DNA of 50,385 nt from Hyphomicrobiales bacterium (GTDB taxonomy: Bacteria > Pseudomonadota > Alphaproteobacteria > Rhizobiales > JACESI01): contig JBDWKL010000034.1 of the NCBI GenBank assembly GCA_039973685.1, positions 1-50,385 on the forward strand. The letters are read 5' to 3'. Shown one piece after another: positions 1 to 9,537 of this stretch (position 1 is the first letter of the stretch; the number at the start of each line of letters is the position of its first letter). Made by a program: the position numbers and the translations under genes. The notes under the pieces are model-generated. The model saw nothing but the letters and a program-made list of their open reading frames with translations, was not told the DNA's origin and ran no database searches.

Positions 1-255
1 CACGCGGTCTTTATATTTAGCAGCGCAAATACAAGCTGTACTGCTTGTCGTTGCTAGCTCGTCCAAATATTTGGGATTATCTATGAAGGTTAAGTGCCCC
101 GCGCCCGCATCAGAAAGCGGTGCTACACCTATAATTTCGTCAGTTGTGCTGCCATTCTCGATGAAATCGGCCTTTAAAGAAGCAGCAACCGCTCTCACTG
201 AGAGCGGTTGTGGATCATCGAAGAATTTTTGGTCAGTGTCTTTCAAATCGATCAC
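1..255 (-). CDS. lpxD: UDP-3-O-acylglucosamine N-acyltransferase, N-terminal part (runs off left edge)
   Basis: LpxD adds the second 3-hydroxyacyl chain to UDP-3-O-acyl-glucosamine in the cytoplasm during lipid A synthesis. Only the first 85 codons are present; the frame stays open to base 1. The translation has the LpxD N-terminal uridine-binding domain pattern: an early FFDDPQPLSVRAVA stretch, then GVAPLSDAGAGHLTFIDNPK, then a CICAAKY strand. I chose a GTG start at 255-253; a TTG at 246-244 is an alternative, and neither has a strong Shine-Dalgarno sequence. It lies 32 bases downstream of bamA on the same strand, the usual order (bamA-lpxD-fabZ-lpxA) in alphaproteobacteria. The identity rests on this motif stretch plus context. 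Confidence 0.85.
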   Translation of the reverse strand, partial: MIDLKDTDQKFFDDPQPLSVRAVAASLKADFIENGSTTDEIIGVAPLSDAGAGHLTFIDNPKYLDELATTSSTACICAAKYKDRV

Positions 256-287
256 TTGATGTTTTCAGTGCATTTCATTGGGTGACA

Positions 288-2624
288 CTAGAAGCGTGTA
301 CCGCCACCAATTCTGAAGAATTGCTCTTCATCGAAGCTTTCACTCGATAGCACGTGAGCAAAGTCACCGCGCAACGGGCCGAGTGGTGAATCCCATAGGA
401 AGCCAACACCCACTGATGAACGAATGTTGAAATCTGTTGAGCCTTCAACTGGTGTAATACCTTCTTGCTCGTCAAATCCGAAAACAGAACCCGCATCAGC
501 GAACAATGCAGCTTTAAGACCCAAAGAGCGTGGTAAAAGTGGAACTGGGAATTGCAACTCAGCTGATACGCCAAAGAAGTTTGTACCACCAATCGCGTCA
601 TTACCTTCGGTGTCACGTCCACCGATACCTCGGTTTTCGAAACCGCGAACCAAATCGCCACCAGCAAAGAAATTATCAAGAAGGCGCACATCTTCGCCAA
701 GGCCAGTAATGTTACCTGCCCGACCACGCACCAAACCGATTACCTCATGGTTCGCATTCAACTCTTTATAGAATGCAACTCTCGCATCAGTTTTGATGAA
801 ATTAACATCTCCACCAAGGCCCGCAAACTCTTGTTCGAATACAGCTAACAAGCCGTTTGTTGGATCTTGCGTGTTATCTAAAGAGTTATAAGTGATGCTA
901 TATGAGACCGATGATGTGTTTGTCGTCGAGTCACCGTCAGCACCAACAAGCGCCTGAATAGACAGCGGTGCTGATTCCACGTCTACATCTGAAATGGTTT
1001 CCCGATCGAATGTATAACGTATGCCGGCCGACAAGTTGTTCGTTAACGGCAATCCAAAACGTAGGCTACCACCTGTATTACTCACATCGAAACTACGACC
1101 GTCTTGGTCTGTACTATCGCGTCGGAACAGATCGAAACCAGCAGATGCACGGCGACCGAGGAAATAAGGCTCTGTAAAGCTCAAATCATAAGTTTGATTG
1201 CCTGTACCAAGCCCAACCGCTGCACGTAGGAATTGTCCACGACCAAGGAAGTTACGCTCAGCGATAGAGAGGTTGGTCAAGAAACCACCTGACAAGTCAG
1301 CACCAAGGCCGAATGAAATGTCACCAGTAGGTTGTTCTTCTACTTGGATATTCACCACGATACGGTCAGACGCAGTGCCTTGGCCTCTCGTGACGCGCAC
1401 ATCTTTAAAGATGCCCAAGTTTCTAATTCTACGTTGTGCCTGATCGAGCAAAGCTTGATTGAATGCGTCACCTTCAGCAAGGTCAAGTTCACGGCGGATC
1501 ACATATTCCCGTGTTCGTGTATTGCCTAGGATGTTGATGCGCTCAACGAAAACTCTCGCACCTTGATCGATTGCATAGGTAATGTTGATGCGATTATCTT
1601 CAGCTTGCTCACCTCTTGGGCGAACTTGAGCAAAGGCAAAGCCTTTTTCTGCTGCAGCGAGTGAGAGTTTTTCGATTGAACGTTCAACTTGACGTGCATC
1701 GTAAACCTTACCTTCTTTTGTTTCCAAAAGAGGACGGAGCTGCTCAGGGTTAACATCGAGAAGGATTGAGTCAATTTCTATTTTACCAAACCGATAGCGC
1801 TCACCTTCACTCACTGTGACAGTGATAAAGAATTTGTTTTTGTTTTCATCAAGGTCGACTACTGACGAAATAACTTCGAAATCCGCGTAACCATGGTTGA
1901 AATAGAAGCGACGTAGACGCTCCTCATCGGCTGCTAGGCGAGCTTCATCGTAAATGTCGTCTGATTTAAGGAAGCTAAGCAGGCCTGACTGGCGTGTGGA
2001 GATTGCGTTTTTAAGACGGCCATCACCGAAAACTTTGTTACCGACGAAACGAATTTTCGCGATACCCGTTTTGTCTGATTCGTCGATACGGTAAGTAACA
2101 TTGACACGATTGCCATCAACAGGACTTACTGTCGCCTTCACTGTCGCATTGAAACGACCGATCGCTTTGTATGCCTGCTTCAAACCTTCAACGTCTGCAT
2201 CAACCTGATCTTGGCTGAACGTAGCGCGCGCTTTAGTCAGCGCAGCGGCTCTCAGATCGTCGTCTTTAATTTTGTCATTACCAACAAAAGAGACACCGTT
2301 TACAATTGGGTTTTCCACAACTGTAACAAGTAGGCGCGAACCGCTAGAGCCAATAGATACATCTCTGAAAAGCCCAGTAGCAAACAATGCTTGGATTGTT
2401 TCATCTTTTTTGATGGAGGTCGCGTTCTGGCCTGGCTCAATTGTGACATAGGTCAAAATGGTGTCGCGGCTAATGCGTTGGTTACCAACAACATCAACAC
2501 CAGAGATTACCTGTGCTTGGGCCTGTGAAGTACTAGCGTCAACAATGGCAGCGCCCGCAACAAATGCGAAGATTGTCATAATTGCGAACACGCTAGCGAT
2601 TGCGCGATTTTGAATAAGTTTCAT
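288..2624 (-). CDS. bamA: Outer membrane protein assembly factor BamA (Omp85)
   Basis: BamA is the central outer-membrane subunit of the BAM complex, which folds beta-barrel proteins into the outer membrane. The 778-residue product has a signal peptide (hydrophobic core about residues 10-30, cleavage near the AQAQ region), then a series of POTRA domains (first at about 38-105 beginning VISGVDVVGNQRIS) and a C-terminal 16-strand barrel from about residue 430. The barrel has the conserved VRGFENRGIGGRD loop (VRGF/Y motif of Omp85 proteins) and ends in aromatic Phe, as expected of a beta-signal. Length fits the family (about 770-810). It follows rseP with a 197-base gap that may hold its own promoter, and precedes lpxD. 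Confidence 0.96.
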   Translation of the reverse strand: MKLIQNRAIASVFAIMTIFAFVAGAAIVDASTSQAQAQVISGVDVVGNQRISRDTILTYVTIEPGQNATSIKKDETIQALFATGLFRDVSIGSSGSRLLVTVVENPIVNGVSFVGNDKIKDDDLRAAALTKARATFSQDQVDADVEGLKQAYKAIGRFNATVKATVSPVDGNRVNVTYRIDESDKTGIAKIRFVGNKVFGDGRLKNAISTRQSGLLSFLKSDDIYDEARLAADEERLRRFYFNHGYADFEVISSVVDLDENKNKFFITVTVSEGERYRFGKIEIDSILLDVNPEQLRPLLETKEGKVYDARQVERSIEKLSLAAAEKGFAFAQVRPRGEQAEDNRINITYAIDQGARVFVERINILGNTRTREYVIRRELDLAEGDAFNQALLDQAQRRIRNLGIFKDVRVTRGQGTASDRIVVNIQVEEQPTGDISFGLGADLSGGFLTNLSIAERNFLGRGQFLRAAVGLGTGNQTYDLSFTEPYFLGRRASAGFDLFRRDSTDQDGRSFDVSNTGGSLRFGLPLTNNLSAGIRYTFDRETISDVDVESAPLSIQALVGADGDSTTNTSSVSYSITYNSLDNTQDPTNGLLAVFEQEFAGLGGDVNFIKTDARVAFYKELNANHEVIGLVRGRAGNITGLGEDVRLLDNFFAGGDLVRGFENRGIGGRDTEGNDAIGGTNFFGVSAELQFPVPLLPRSLGLKAALFADAGSVFGFDEQEGITPVEGSTDFNIRSSVGVGFLWDSPLGPLRGDFAHVLSSESFDEEQFFRIGGGTRF

Positions 2625-2821
2625 AAAACTTCCGGCCCTTGGATTTTCAAAAGTCTGCAGGGTCGAGAAAACAGATTCCCGAACCTACTCCTGTTTTGGC
2701 AAAAAACGCTCTAATACGCAAGCTAAAGTGTGCGCCGATCTTAATATTTTGCTTACAATACATTACGTTGCAGAAATATCACGTGAACGATCCACAACAA
2801 AGAAGAATAAGGCAGTTTGCC

Positions 2822-3955
2822 TTAAAAGAAGCGACTAATGTCGATTGTCGTTACGAAAACCATCATTGATAACACGACTGCTAGTCCAAACTTGAAGCTA
2901 TATTCCTGCGCTTTTTCCGATAGAGGACTGCCTTTCACGGCTTCGATTGCATAAAAAACTAAATGGCCGCCATCTAAAACTGGAATTGGAAGTAGGTTCA
3001 TAAACCCAATACTCACGGATAATACAGCAGTAAGAGAAATGAGCGCGGTAAAGCTTATTGCCGCAACGTGTTTGGATACCTCTGCAATCCGAATTGGTCC
3101 ACCAAGTTGATCGACCGATTCGCGCCCTGTGAATAACCCGATAAAGAAGGTCACTGTGCGTTTAATCACATAACCGGTCTCGGCAACACCTTCAGAGACA
3201 GCGCCAATTGGACCAAATGATTTATGAATGATTGCATCTTTGCTAGAGCTTCTTTGTATGCCGAGCAAACCAATGCGTTGCGTCCCACCAAGGCGATCAT
3301 CAATCTCTCTCAAAGCAGGCGTAGCATTGAGGTCAATTTCATCACCATCGCGCAACACCTTAATCGAGAGCGGAATTTCAGCGCTAACAGAGACGATGCG
3401 TTGCAAGTCAGTAAAACTCGCAATCTTAACGCCATCAATTTCAATAATAGTGTCACCTACTTTGAAGCCAGCTTTACTTGCAGCGCTATCTGCTTGAATT
3501 TCGTCAACCTTCGCTGTCAAAATATCTCGACCATTAACGAGAAAAATACCGGCGAAAATTGCGATTGCTAGGATGAAATTAGCGATCGGACCTGCGGCCA
3601 CCACAGAAGCTCTTTGCCAAAGTTTCTTTTTTGCAAACAGTTTTGATGGATCAACACCAGCAGCTTCAAGCTCGGCCGTTTTATTGGGGCTAGCGCCAGA
3701 CGGATCAGCATCATCGATAAATTTAACGTAGCCACCAAGGGGAATAGCCGATAGCGCCCACCTAGTTCCGTGCTTATCAGTGAAGCCCCAAATGTCAGGG
3801 CCGAAGCCTACGGCAAACTTAGAAACACCAACACCATTCCAGCGGGCAACAAGGAAGTGACCAAGTTCATGGAAAAAAACCACAATGGTCAATACAAAAA
3901 GGAAAGGTAAGACCCAACCAAAAAAGCTCGAAAGGCCGTATTGTATCATTTCCAT
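2822..3955 (-). CDS. rseP: Site-2 intramembrane zinc metalloprotease RseP
   Basis: RseP cuts anti-sigma factors and remnant signal peptides inside the inner membrane. The 377-residue protein has the zinc site HELGH at residues 29-33 in the first membrane helix and the GFGP motif just after it. A PDZ domain follows at about 140-215 (SKAGFKVGDTIIEIDGVKI), and the second metal/active-site motif NLLPIPVLDGG lies in a C-terminal helix. The length suits the alphaproteobacterial form with a single clear PDZ domain; E. coli RseP (about 450 aa) has two. The ORF begins MEM, so Met3 is a possible alternative start. It sits between dxr and bamA, the common envelope-gene order. Confidence 0.95.
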   Translation of the reverse strand: MEMIQYGLSSFFGWVLPFLFVLTIVVFFHELGHFLVARWNGVGVSKFAVGFGPDIWGFTDKHGTRWALSAIPLGGYVKFIDDADPSGASPNKTAELEAAGVDPSKLFAKKKLWQRASVVAAGPIANFILAIAIFAGIFLVNGRDILTAKVDEIQADSAASKAGFKVGDTIIEIDGVKIASFTDLQRIVSVSAEIPLSIKVLRDGDEIDLNATPALREIDDRLGGTQRIGLLGIQRSSSKDAIIHKSFGPIGAVSEGVAETGYVIKRTVTFFIGLFTGRESVDQLGGPIRIAEVSKHVAAISFTALISLTAVLSVSIGFMNLLPIPVLDGGHLVFYAIEAVKGSPLSEKAQEYSFKFGLAVVLSMMVFVTTIDISRFF

Positions 3956-4076
3956 AAATGGCTCCGTTTATCTTAAAAAGGGAATCTCCCCCACCTCACA
4001 TCATAGTCGTTTGAAACCATATAAAATAGGTGAATATTCTGAATGCATGTGAGACTGCACTCTGCTTACGCTATTT

Positions 4077-5300
4077 TTAGGTTAATGAAGTTATAAATTC
4101 GGCTGCTTGCGATCTTGCAAAACCATCAATTGTAACCGCCTGATCATAAGAGGTTATCCCATCTTTGGGATTGAATTGATTGAGACCGGAAGCGAGCACC
4201 TTTTCCACAACATCACTCATGCCATAAAACGATAGATTCTCGTTCAAAAAGTGTTGGACAACAACTTCATTTGCACCATTGATCAAATTGGTCGCAACAT
4301 CACCTTCGCTAAGTGCCTGTTTCGCGATTCTTAACATGGGAAAACGTTCTAGGTCTGGTTCTTCAAAGGTCAGCTGGCTGATTTTGGTTAGGCTCAAGCG
4401 CTCAACCTCAGTTTCGATCCGGTTTGGGTGCGCCATGCAATGAGCAATTGGCGTGCGCATGTCTGGGCAACCCAGTTCTGCGAGCACTGCACCATCAACG
4501 AATGAGACCATGCCATGAATGATTGATTGAGGATGAACCACCACATCAAGCTGGTCGTGGCGAATTGGAAACAGGTGATGGGCTTCGATGACTTCAAGGC
4601 CCTTGTTCATCAAGGTCGCTGAATCGATCGTAATCTTCGCACCCATCGACCAGTTTGGATGTTTTAGTGCGTTGGCTGGGCCTGCTTTAGCAATGTCGTC
4701 CCTAGACCATGTGCGAAATGGGCCACCGGATGCGGTTAGTGTCACCATTTCAACATCTGCAATTCGGTCGCCAAGTAAGGCTTGGTGGATAGCATTATGC
4801 TCTGAATCCAGCGGTAGAACAGTGACGCCCTTTTTAGCCGCCTCGCCCATGACCAAAGAGCCCGCACAAACCAGGCTTTCTTTGTTGGCAAGTGAGAGGT
4901 AGCGACAGGCATCCAGAGCTGCCAATGTTGGTCCAAGACCCGCAAAACCCACGATGGACGAGATGGTCATTTCACAGGGCGCGCGGGCAGCTTCTAAAAC
5001 ACCTTCGTCTCCGCCAAGTACCTCACAAGGCAAGTCGGCGAGTGCCTCTTTTAGAAATGAAACTTTGCTCTCATCAGCAATGGCAACAATGCTTGCGCTC
5101 GTATCGCGCGCAATTTTCGCGAGTTTCTCAGCGTTCGAACCACCTGTTACAGCGATAACCTTGTAGCGGTCTGGCTGATGGGCAACGATTGCAAGCGTGC
5201 TATCGCCAATAGATCCGGTTGCTCCTAAGACGGAGATTGTTCTGACGTTTTCTGAATTGGACTGAGTTTCGCTTGTTGGCGCAGCATTGGTGAAAGTCAT
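4077..5300 (-). CDS. dxr: 1-deoxy-D-xylulose 5-phosphate reductoisomerase
   Basis: Dxr converts DXP to 2-C-methyl-D-erythritol 4-phosphate with NADPH, the first committed step of the non-mevalonate isoprenoid pathway. The 407-residue protein shows the NADPH-binding GATGSIGDSTL motif at about residues 26-36, the catalytic metal-binding LDSEHNAIHQ segment, the substrate loop LTASGGPFR and the NWSMGAKITIDSATLMNKG block. The first 20 residues are a variable, polar tail ahead of the Rossmann strand. It lies 23 bases after cdsA and 121 bases before rseP on the same strand. Its product feeds the isoprenoid supply used by uppS upstream, which makes the cluster metabolically coherent. Confidence 0.96.
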   Translation of the reverse strand: MTFTNAAPTSETQSNSENVRTISVLGATGSIGDSTLAIVAHQPDRYKVIAVTGGSNAEKLAKIARDTSASIVAIADESKVSFLKEALADLPCEVLGGDEGVLEAARAPCEMTISSIVGFAGLGPTLAALDACRYLSLANKESLVCAGSLVMGEAAKKGVTVLPLDSEHNAIHQALLGDRIADVEMVTLTASGGPFRTWSRDDIAKAGPANALKHPNWSMGAKITIDSATLMNKGLEVIEAHHLFPIRHDQLDVVVHPQSIIHGMVSFVDGAVLAELGCPDMRTPIAHCMAHPNRIETEVERLSLTKISQLTFEEPDLERFPMLRIAKQALSEGDVATNLINGANEVVVQHFLNENLSFYGMSDVVEKVLASGLNQFNPKDGITSYDQAVTIDGFARSQAAEFITSLT

Positions 5301-5323
5301 TATCAGGCCGATTCCATCTTATC

Positions 5324-6130
5324 TTAAAACTGGGCGACGCCTAACACATAACAGGCGACAAAAACATAGGCTGATAACACCAGACCATCGACACGATCTA
5401 AAATTCCGCCATGTCCTGGAATTAAATTGCTGGAGTCTTTCACATTAAAACGGCGCTTGATGTGCGATTCAAGCAGGTCACCAACTTGAGCTGCAAGGGC
5501 TGTTATAAAGGCAAGGCCTGCGAAAAGGACTGTGCTGGCTTCGAACAAATAAGATGCGACCAAAGCACCAATGATCACAGCACCAGCCGCACCACCTAAA
5601 AAACCAGACCACGTCTTTTTTGGGGAAACGCGTGGCATTAGTTTGGGTCCGCCAACGGTCCGCCCAACGATATAGGCGAAAATATCGGCTGCCCAAACTG
5701 AGAAGCATAAGAATAACAGTAAGCCTATCCCACTCGGCTCAATGCCTCTTAGATAGATCAAACAAGTGGCAAGGCTGGAGCCGACACCGACGCCTGCGAT
5801 TGTCCAGCCAAGTTTGTTTTTGGCGAATGCGATGACAATAAAGCCGATCACGATCGCTATGAATGAGAAAAGAATGGGCGTTGTGGTTCCGCCCACATAT
5901 CCAGCGATCACCAAAACCAAAACGCATAATACGCCGAAGATATCACGCGGTAGTAAAATGCTCCGCTGTGTCATCACGGTCCATTCCCAGTACATGAGAA
6001 CGGCAATCACAGCCATCATTAAACCGAAGGAGATACCACCAAGCCACGCCATGAAAATCACGATAGGAGCAAGGATCACGGCTGAAAGGATGCGTTTGGT
6101 AAGCTCGCTGGTGGTATTAGGGGTAACCAA
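5324..6130 (-). CDS. cdsA: Phosphatidate cytidylyltransferase
   Basis: CdsA makes CDP-diacylglycerol from phosphatidic acid and CTP in the inner membrane, the branch-point intermediate for phospholipids. The 268-residue polytopic protein has several hydrophobic helices and, near the C terminus, the full family signature S-x-I-K-R-R-x4-K-D-S-S-x2-I-P-G-H-G-G-I-x-D-R, preceded by SPKKTWSG. The start used is TTG at 6130-6128, 9 bases after the uppS stop, with an AGGCGG-like Shine-Dalgarno. No ATG lies nearby in frame without losing the first residues. The tight spacing indicates cotranscription with uppS. Confidence 0.95.
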   Translation of the reverse strand: MVTPNTTSELTKRILSAVILAPIVIFMAWLGGISFGLMMAVIAVLMYWEWTVMTQRSILLPRDIFGVLCVLVLVIAGYVGGTTTPILFSFIAIVIGFIVIAFAKNKLGWTIAGVGVGSSLATCLIYLRGIEPSGIGLLLFLCFSVWAADIFAYIVGRTVGGPKLMPRVSPKKTWSGFLGGAAGAVIIGALVASYLFEASTVLFAGLAFITALAAQVGDLLESHIKRRFNVKDSSNLIPGHGGILDRVDGLVLSAYVFVACYVLGVAQF

Positions 6131-6139
6131 GATAACCGC

Positions 6140-6907
6140 CTAGCTACTTAAGTCGGTTGAAGAGACAGCACCAAAGCGTCGGTCGCGAGAGCTATATTCG
6201 GCTATAGCGGCATAAAAAGCTTCTTCGTCGAAGTCAGGCCATTTGCAATCCGTGAATACAAATTCGGAATAAGCAGCTTGCCACAACAAGAAATTGCTAA
6301 GCCGTTGCTCACCGCTGGTGCGAATGATCAAATCTGGATCTGGGATGTCGCTTGTATGTAGGTTTTGGCTAACCGTATCGGCTGTAATGTCATCAATAGA
6401 TAACTCACCATCAGCGACAGACTTCGCAATCTTCTTCATCGCGCTCGCAATCTCGCCACGCGCACCATAGTTGAACGCAATCACGAGGGTTAAGCCAGTA
6501 TTTGCTTTGGTAAGTTGATGGGCTTCATCCATCATTTTGAGAATATCAGCAGGCACACCATCTTCATCACCAATGATGCGGATGCAAACGTTGTTCTTAT
6601 GCAACTCTGCAAGGTGGCGGCGGATAAACATACGCAACAAGCCGAACAGCTCATTGATCTCGCTTTCAGGGCGCGACCAGTTTTCTGAACTGAAGCTATA
6701 AAGCGTTAGGTAATCAAGACCACCCTCACCCGCGATGCGTGTAATGTTGCGGCCGGTGTCGACGCCACGTCGATGGCCTTCAACACGAGGTAAACCACGT
6801 TCCTTCGCCCAACGACCATTGCCATCCATAATAATCGCAATATGACGTGGCATCTGGAGCGAAGCCGCGTCTTCTTGAGCAATGGGTATGAGGGAGGCGT
6901 CAGACAT
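6140..6907 (-). CDS. uppS: Isoprenyl transferase (undecaprenyl diphosphate synthase)
   Basis: UppS condenses isopentenyl diphosphate onto farnesyl diphosphate to give the C55 lipid carrier for peptidoglycan and other envelope polymers. The 255-residue cytoplasmic enzyme has the cis-prenyltransferase motif HIAIIMDGNGRWAKERG, with catalytic Asp28, then LTLYSFSSENWSRP, and the C-terminal PDPDLIIRTSGEQRLSNFL block. That block carries the diphosphate-binding RTSGE and the S-N-F-L-L-W-Q sequence. It is 44 bases downstream of frr and followed after 9 bases by cdsA. The order pyrH-frr-uppS-cdsA-dxr is conserved widely in proteobacteria. Confidence 0.97.
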   Translation of the reverse strand: MSDASLIPIAQEDAASLQMPRHIAIIMDGNGRWAKERGLPRVEGHRRGVDTGRNITRIAGEGGLDYLTLYSFSSENWSRPESEINELFGLLRMFIRRHLAELHKNNVCIRIIGDEDGVPADILKMMDEAHQLTKANTGLTLVIAFNYGARGEIASAMKKIAKSVADGELSIDDITADTVSQNLHTSDIPDPDLIIRTSGEQRLSNFLLWQAAYSEFVFTDCKWPDFDEEAFYAAIAEYSSRDRRFGAVSSTDLSS

Positions 6908-6951
6908 AGATTAATTCTAAGCTCAGCGTTTCAGTAAACGATCTGCAAGTT

Positions 6952-7515
6952 CTATACTTGCATGATCTCTTTTTCTTTTTCGGCAATCGTCGCATCGATT
7001 TCAGTGATTGTATCATCTGTCATCTTTTGAATGCGATCGGATACTTTGTGCGCTTCGTCTTTACCAAGGTCGCCGTCTTTTTCAGCTTTTTTGGCTTCGT
7101 CCATACCATCACGGCGAACATGGCGAGCAGCAACACGGGCTTGCTCAGCATAGCCGCCAGCAATTTTGACAAGCTCTTTACGGCGCTCTTCGTTGAGTTC
7201 AGGCATTGGAATACGAAGATTTTGGCCGTCCATCACTGGGTTTAGACCAAGATTAGATTCGCGAATGGCTTTGTCAGTCGCGGCAACCATGCCTTTGTCC
7301 CACACTTGAACTGTCAACATACGAGGCTCAGGAACGGAAACTGAAGCAACCTGATTGATCGGCATACTGGAGCCGTAAGCATCAACCATTACTGTATCAA
7401 GCAGGCTTGCAGATGCACGTCCTGTGCGAAGCCCATTGAGATCAGATTTCAATGCGGTGACGGCACCCGTCATTCTGCGTGAAATATCATCAAAATCAAT
7501 TACACCATCTGACAT
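6952..7515 (-). CDS. frr: Ribosome recycling factor
   Basis: RRF splits post-termination ribosomes together with EF-G. The product is 187 residues, matching the family length of about 185. It has the [20 protein letters not shown]-terminal helix, [16 protein letters not shown] and [17 protein letters not shown] in the central domain, then the long coiled-coil C-terminal helix rich in Lys and Glu. It follows pyrH by 82 bases and is followed by uppS on the same strand. The pyrH-frr gap contains a short AT-centred palindrome (AACCGCAA / TTGCGGTT near 7562-7578) that may be a weak hairpin. Confidence 0.97.
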   Translation of the reverse strand: MSDGVIDFDDISRRMTGAVTALKSDLNGLRTGRASASLLDTVMVDAYGSSMPINQVASVSVPEPRMLTVQVWDKGMVAATDKAIRESNLGLNPVMDGQNLRIPMPELNEERRKELVKIAGGYAEQARVAARHVRRDGMDEAKKAEKDGDLGKDEAHKVSDRIQKMTDDTITEIDATIAEKEKEIMQV

Positions 7516-7597
7516 ATTATAAAACCTCCACTTCGGCTCACTTGCCGACTCATAATTAGTTTAACCGCAATTTGCGGTTGTGTTTAGAGCGCGTTGA

Positions 7598-8314
7598 TCA
7601 ACTTACGATCGTGCGCCGCCCTCCACCACTGGCAACTTCAAAGAGTGCACCCGGTGTTTGAATTGAAAAGACCACAATTGGAATATCTGCTTCGTTGGTC
7701 AATGCGACCGCAGACACATCCATTACCTCAAGTCCTTGTTTGATGACATCAGCATGGCTGATTTCATCGTAACGTTCTGCATCAGGATCTTTTTTAGGAT
7801 CGGCTGAATAGATGCCGTCAACATTTGTGCCCTTAAACAGCGCATCACAGTCCATTTCAAGCGCTCTTAACGCAGCACCTGTATCGGTAGTGAAATAAGG
7901 AGCGCCGGTTCCTGCAGCAAATAAAACGATTTCACCGTTATACAGTGCTTTTTTAGCGTCGCGTTGTGTAAATGTATCGCAAATCTCTGGCATGGCAATT
8001 GCGGACATAACGCGGGCATCCAAACCTGCTTCAAGCAACCCATCATGCATAGCGATGCAATTCATAACAGTTGCGAGCATGCCCATGTGGTGCCCTGCGA
8101 CACGGTTCTCATCAGCGATTTGCACATCTGCGCCACGAAACAGGTTTCCGCCACCCACAACGATGGCAATGTCGATGCCCATTGTCGCCACAGCGGCCAC
8201 TTCTTCAGCGATGCGGTCTACGACCTTGCGGTCAATGCCAAACTGTTGGTCACCCATCAACGCTTCGCCTGATACTTTCAGCAAAATACGTTTGTAAGGA
8301 ACATCGTCATTCAT
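7598..8314 (-). CDS. pyrH: UMP kinase
   Basis: PyrH phosphorylates UMP to UDP, supplying UTP and CTP. The 238-residue protein belongs to the amino acid kinase fold. It begins with YKRILLKVSGEALMG (phosphate-binding Lys and GEAL), continues with IAIVVGGGNLFRG (glycine-rich loop), and has VEMD-type residues in ALEMDCDALFKGTNVDGIYSADPKKDP, the hallmark of bacterial UMP kinases. It is the first gene of the pyrH-frr-uppS-cdsA-dxr run here. The upstream tsf unit ends in a terminator (8429-8457), so pyrH probably has its own promoter in the 8315-8428 gap. Confidence 0.97.
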   Translation of the reverse strand: MNDDVPYKRILLKVSGEALMGDQQFGIDRKVVDRIAEEVAAVATMGIDIAIVVGGGNLFRGADVQIADENRVAGHHMGMLATVMNCIAMHDGLLEAGLDARVMSAIAMPEICDTFTQRDAKKALYNGEIVLFAAGTGAPYFTTDTGAALRALEMDCDALFKGTNVDGIYSADPKKDPDAERYDEISHADVIKQGLEVMDVSAVALTNEADIPIVVFSIQTPGALFEVASGGGRRTIVS

Positions 8315-8428
8315 AGTAGTAAAACTGCCTTAAACTGAATCTCCAAATCGCATACACGATGGAACGCGATATGTGAACATAGGCGTTGGTTTAAAGCAAA
8401 CGGATTTCCTGTTTATTAAGCCCTAAAC

Positions 8429-8457
8429 AAAGAAAGCTCCGGCTTTTAAACCGGAGC
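8429..8457 (-). terminator. Rho-independent terminator after tsf
   Basis: A 7-bp GC-rich stem (GCTCCGG / CCGGAGC, 8436-8457 on the plus strand) is followed on the minus strand by TTTCTTTG. It lies about 50 bases past the tsf stop and before pyrH, and so separates the rpsB-tsf unit from the pyrH unit. Confidence 0.8.
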
Positions 8458-8504
8458 GTTCAAAATTGTTGTCACCTCAGTATTCAAAAGAGGTGAAAAG
8501 CAGA

Positions 8505-9428
8505 TTAGTTGCCTGACATTGCAGCAACTTCAGCTGCGAAATCATCTTCTTGCTTTTCAATGCCGTCACCGAGAACGAAACGCTCAAACGCTTTGATCTT
8601 GATTGGTGCGCCGACAGAGCTTTCTGCATTTTTCGCAGCTTGTTCAACAGTGTTCTCACCGTCGATTACGAAAACTTGCGAAAGAAGAACGACTTCTTTG
8701 TAATATTTCTGGATACGGCCTTCGACCATTTTCTCAACGATGTTTTCTGGCTTACCAGAATCTTTCGCTTGATCCATATAAACAGCACGTTCGCGCTCAA
8801 CAACTTCCTGATCCAATTCATCAGAAGAAAGTGCGAGTGGGTTTACCGCTGCAATGTGCATAGCAACTTGGCGGCCAAACTCGTTGAGTTTGTCTTTGTC
8901 ACCAGTTGATTCCAAAGCAACCAACACACCGATTTTGCCGATGCCGTCTGCGATTGCATTGTGGATGTATGTTGCAACAACACCGTTATCAACGCTCAAT
9001 ACGCTTGAACGACGAAGGTTCATGTTCTCGCCAATTTTTGCGATTGCTTCAGTCAACTCTTCGTTCACTGTGCGGCCTGTATCTGGGTAGCTAGCTGCAC
9101 CAAGTGCCTCAACGCTGCCGTCGCCTTCAAGCGCCACTTTAGAAACATTGCTCACAATTGCTTGGAACGCATCGTTACGTGCAACGAAATCTGTTTCTGA
9201 GTTTACTTCAACAACAGCTGCTTTTGTACCAGCTGAGGCAACACCAACAAGACCTTCAGCCGCAACGCGGTCAGCCTTTTTAGCAGCTTTTGACAAGCCT
9301 TTTGCCCGAAGCCAGTCTACTGCTGCTTCGATATTGCCATCTGTTTCAGATAGCGCTTTTTTACAATCCATCATGCCAACGCCAGTTTTTTCGCGTAGCT
9401 CTTTAACCATGGATGCTGAAATAGCCAT
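8505..9428 (-). CDS. tsf: Translation elongation factor Ts
   Basis: EF-Ts is the nucleotide exchange factor for EF-Tu. The 307-residue protein has the N-terminal UBA-like domain [21 protein letters not shown], the core with [13 protein letters not shown], and the [20 protein letters not shown] segment. These are the standard EF-Ts signatures, and the length fits. It follows rpsB by 109 bases with an intercistronic hairpin, and ends 48 bases before a terminator hairpin, so rpsB and tsf form the usual two-gene operon. Confidence 0.97.
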   Translation of the reverse strand: MAISASMVKELREKTGVGMMDCKKALSETDGNIEAAVDWLRAKGLSKAAKKADRVAAEGLVGVASAGTKAAVVEVNSETDFVARNDAFQAIVSNVSKVALEGDGSVEALGAASYPDTGRTVNEELTEAIAKIGENMNLRRSSVLSVDNGVVATYIHNAIADGIGKIGVLVALESTGDKDKLNEFGRQVAMHIAAVNPLALSSDELDQEVVERERAVYMDQAKDSGKPENIVEKMVEGRIQKYYKEVVLLSQVFVIDGENTVEQAAKNAESSVGAPIKIKAFERFVLGDGIEKQEDDFAAEVAAMSGN

Positions 9429-9495
9429 TTGATCCTCGTTTCAGGTTCAGCGCCCGCATTTTCTCAAGCAGGCGACACTATTAAAGAAAATATAT

Positions 9496-9528
9496 GCCCC
9501 TCACCTGCGACAGTTCGCAGAGAGAGGC
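9496..9528 (-). terminator. Intercistronic hairpin between rpsB and tsf (attenuator-like)
   Basis: An imperfect stem-loop is visible: inner stem CTGCG/CGCAG, outer GCCCCTC/GAGAGGC with one mismatch. On the minus strand it is followed by a T-rich run with ATATATTTTC. It could reduce tsf expression relative to rpsB or protect mRNA ends. It is not a strong terminator because the U-tract is interrupted. Confidence 0.4.
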
Positions 9529-9537
9529 AATTATTGA

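Noticed and set aside
71-259. Plus-strand 62-codon ORF at the left edge
   Set aside because: It is opposite to lpxD, whose minus-strand frame has clear family motifs.
7562-7578. Short palindrome between pyrH and frr as a terminator
   Set aside because: The stem is AT-centred and not followed by a T-run, and pyrH and frr are normally cotranscribed.
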